Below are positions 61,106 through 64,000 of a stretch of DNA of 64,000 bases, in pieces. The DNA comes from Anas platyrhynchos (Eukaryota > Chordata > Aves > Anseriformes > Anatidae). A program made the translations under genes and the position numbers. The notes under the pieces were generated by a model that saw only the letters and a list, made by a program, of their open reading frames with translations, ran no database searches and was not told the origin of the DNA. The stretch is taken from assembly GCF_047663525.1 (NCBI RefSeq), contig NC_092589.1, positions 29,757,001 through 29,821,000 of the forward strand. The letters run 5' to 3'. The stretch's first letter is position 1. Each line of letters starts with the position of its first letter.

Positions 61106-64000
61106 TACTGACCTAACCTGTGCTGGAAATGAAGATTGCTTTAACTAAAAAATATTAATTCCCTAAAATTAGGCCCTGCATGCTTCTGATGTGGTCCCAT
61201 AACTGAGTTGACTTCCAGCATTGCTGGTTTTGCTTCCTCCATTTTGTCAGTGCAGTGGTTTTGCAGACGTTGAACCAACTTAATGCTTCCATTTTAGAAG
61301 CAAAAAACTGGACCAGTCTTTGTCTTTGAGCCAGTAACTGGTGTCTGCAAAACAACAAGCCAAGGTCTCTGCTGCCAAGCTTCAATGTGGTGCTTGTATT
61401 TATTTTACTGTATTTATGGGGGTTATGGAGTCATCCGTGTGAGTCTTCAGGAGCCTCCAGGGGTAAGTACTTTTGCTGCTCTCTTCAGAGTTAGTGCTAG
61501 AATCCAGCAGTCATGATCTGGTCGGTGGCTAAATGAATATCGTAGTCTTAGTTTATTAGTATTGCAAGTGATTTTGTATTCTTTTGTCATTGCTTTAGAG
61601 CAACATCACCTGTCCTTTTGCCCTTGTGGTTGATAACAGAGGAATTAGAATGTATTGCTGATGTCCAGAAAGCAGTACGTTTATGTATGAAATTAGAACA
61701 AAACAATCACCCTGCCTTTAGCCATGGTTCTATGTTGTATTTAGCCATTTAAGTTAAGTAGGAGAATCAAGTGCCTCTGTGAATATAAAGGGAGTAAGCA
61801 ATTGTGCATATGAGGTAAGTTGCCTGCAAAGGTAGTAATGTGGTTGCTTTTTTAATAGCACAGATCGCCTTCCTGGAAGCTCACGGTGTGGTAGGAATGT
61901 GGCTGTCGTTCAGTGGAAATGCTGCCATGTGGTGGGAAGTTGAAAACCTCATTTTTCTCAGTTCGCTATGTTGCTTTACTTTTGGAGTCTAGTATTGTGC
62001 TGTCTCTGATTCCAGGTTACTTCTCTGCTGCCCTTGTTGATTGTTGTACATTAGAAAATAGGGGAGAATCTTAAGTAAACTGTAGGAGGGCAGACTGCAA
62101 TGCAAATTAAAAGTTGCCATGTTTTGCACAACATTTACAGAATTTGTTGAGAAAGTGAGCCCTAGATATTGGTCTTTTTTTCAGAGGGACATGATTTTGT
62201 TATGTCAGCTGATAATTTTGTGAGATTGGCTCCTCATCTAGATTTTTTTGGTGAGTTGGAATCAAGTGAGACAAGTAAGCCCTTTCATGGAAGCAGGAAA
62301 AACCCAGGGACTGATGGCACATGGACTACTTTCCATCATTTTTTTTTTTTTTTATTTTGTAGTGTGTATATATGTAGTCGAAAAAGTCTGGTAGTTTTCC
62401 ATAATATGGTAAATGTGATCAGAAAATGTCTTGAGACAGAACAGGTCTTCATTACCATATTGCTACTACTGCTTCTCTTGGGAGCTGCCTGGTGTGAAAA
62501 TTTCGCAGGAGGATTTATGAAGATTGTTTCTCTTTGTTACTGTACTTAGCCCTGAGGGGTCTCAAATAGTCAGGTTTCTTTTAGTCAAGTTCCCCATCAT
62601 TTTCCACTGTTACTCCAGGGAAGAAGACAGTCTGAAGAGGGAAGAAAAAAGGAATTAGAAGTGTCTTAGCTGGCCTTGTGGATTTTACATTGGAGTTCTG
62701 GTGAGGAGGGAGGTAGTCATTCCCTGCCTTGGAGCAAATGAAAAGACATGATAATGTGTCAAGGTAGCTTAAGTCTAGGCGAATAGCTGGCAGGAAACTG
62801 GAACGTATTGTTGTTGCAAGAGCAGGAGAGATGCAAATGTGATGAACCCCTTCATCTAGCTTCAGGGTAAAGCAAAGTATTTAAGAATGTTTTTGTGCTA
62901 CACAGAAGTATCAAAATGCTTCAGCTTATAGACATGAAACCTTAATGTGTTTTTTTCTCAGGTAGTACTGCTACAACAAAAATGCCATTTTTTTCTCTCT
63001 GTGTGCCATTTTACAATTCCTTCTTCATAATGTAAAATCATTTATTTATTTTTTCTTGAGATATTTTTGAGAGAGTTGAAACAAGATTGCACTCTGCATC
63101 CATCTGTTTAATTACAGCCAGATCTCTAATGAGTGGTACCATGAGATTTCATCATTTTTGTTTGGGTTCCAATCTTACACTTTTTATGACCTACTGTCGC
63201 TGAGAATTGGCACAGATATATAAACTAAAGACGATGCACTATGAATTTGCTCAGACTTCTGTCATCAAGTACTCTTGTGATTGTAAACTAACCCGCAAAT
63301 TTCTGACGTGTGTGCTGGTGCGCCTTTGAGCTCTGGTAGTACTGATATTTGGCAATCTCTCAAGTGTTACACTTCAGAGCAAACAGTTCCTTATCTAGCT
63401 GAATGGTGTACAGGCTCAGTGGGGTTTGGAGTTGCTGTGCACATTGTCTGGGTCACTTGGGGAACTGAGACTTGTTTTGATTCACTGGTGCTCGAAGATG
63501 TTTGATTTGACATCATCTGAGTCAAAAGTTGTTAAAATGTTTATTTTTGCTAGTAAAGTGATAGCCACAAGATCATGCTGGCCTACTTATGGGCTAAGTA
63601 TGTATGAAGTTAGGAAGCCTGTAGCCAGTTTTGAAGAAAAATGGTCAATAATTGAAACAAAAAGAGGGATACTAAGCTTACAAGGAGAATGTCACTTGTT
63701 TCAACCCATGTTCCCAAGCACCCTGACGGCAGGGGGGTAGGGTTCGGCCTCTGGAGCAGGGCACTGCTGACTTGCACATGTCCTCAGGCCTCTGCTGCAG
63801 TGGAAATGCATCTAATGGGGCAGTAACCACTTCATGCTGCAAACCGATCTTCTGTCCTCTATGGCAGATTGTATCTCATGGGGCTCTTTTCCACATCTGG
63901 TTACTTTTAAGTACCCATCCAGAACTGTACTGCATTGTCTGCCTCTGGCAAATGAAACCTTTGTGGTCCTTGTAGCTTGTAAGCATTTATGGGTCCTGTG
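61106..64000. other. Right-hand end, no gene seen
   Basis: AT-rich DNA without recognisable exons. The 126-codon plus frame at 62169-62549 and the 104-codon frame at 63426-63740 show no family motif or matching splice signals. Confidence 0.5.

Overview
The window is vertebrate nuclear DNA and most probably avian. Two sequences match the 3' end of CR1, the dominant LINE of birds. One stretch looks like a solo retroviral LTR. The gene content is sparse, with small exons flanked by GT/AG introns and a CpG-island promoter. There is no prokaryotic-style gene packing, and almost all short open frames are chance frames in AT-rich non-coding DNA.

Two loci are supported, both on the minus strand. (1) MAP1LC3C, complete in four coding exons (16641-18152), encodes a 142-residue ATG8-family ubiquitin-like protein. 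All splice junctions are canonical, the lipidation glycine is residue 126, and a CpG island covers its 5' end. In human, from general knowledge, this gene lies between EXO1 and PLD5 on 1q43. No exon of either neighbour was recognised here. (2) A multi-exon gene at about 40.1-45.5 kb has a main exon that is open for 348 codons and resembles LRIF1 (ligand-dependent nuclear receptor-interacting factor 1, also called HBiX1), a heterochromatin partner of HP1 and SMCHD1. It appears to have a TATA-type promoter and an untranslated first exon, then three coding exons predicting about 493 residues, against about 769 in human LRIF1. The coiled coil that ends human LRIF1 is visible just downstream, but out of frame and with stops. 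The locus also has partial copies of itself: a frameshifted copy of exon 3 at 36.3 kb and a short remnant of exon 2 at 44.4 kb.

Layout: 1-16.3 kb is AT-rich intergenic DNA with homopolymer tracts. 16.3-18.4 kb is MAP1LC3C and its CpG island, with a CR1 tail 0.3 kb upstream of the start codon. 18.7-39.4 kb has no supported gene and carries the exon-3 copy, a further related repeat and a hairpin-rich cluster at 38.95-39.05 kb. 39.4-45.5 kb is the LRIF1-like locus. 45.5-59.9 kb is intergenic, with a GC-rich patch at 47.3-48.5 kb and a CR1 3' end at 48.7-49.1 kb. 59.9-60.3 kb is an isolated CpG-rich patch with a YY1-type motif and a strong plus-strand splice donor. 60.6-61.1 kb looks like a solo LTR. 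61.1-64 kb shows nothing recognisable.

The two loci have no evident functional link: one acts in autophagy and the other is a presumed chromatin factor. Family assignments come from reading translated exons against remembered human proteins. No search was run.
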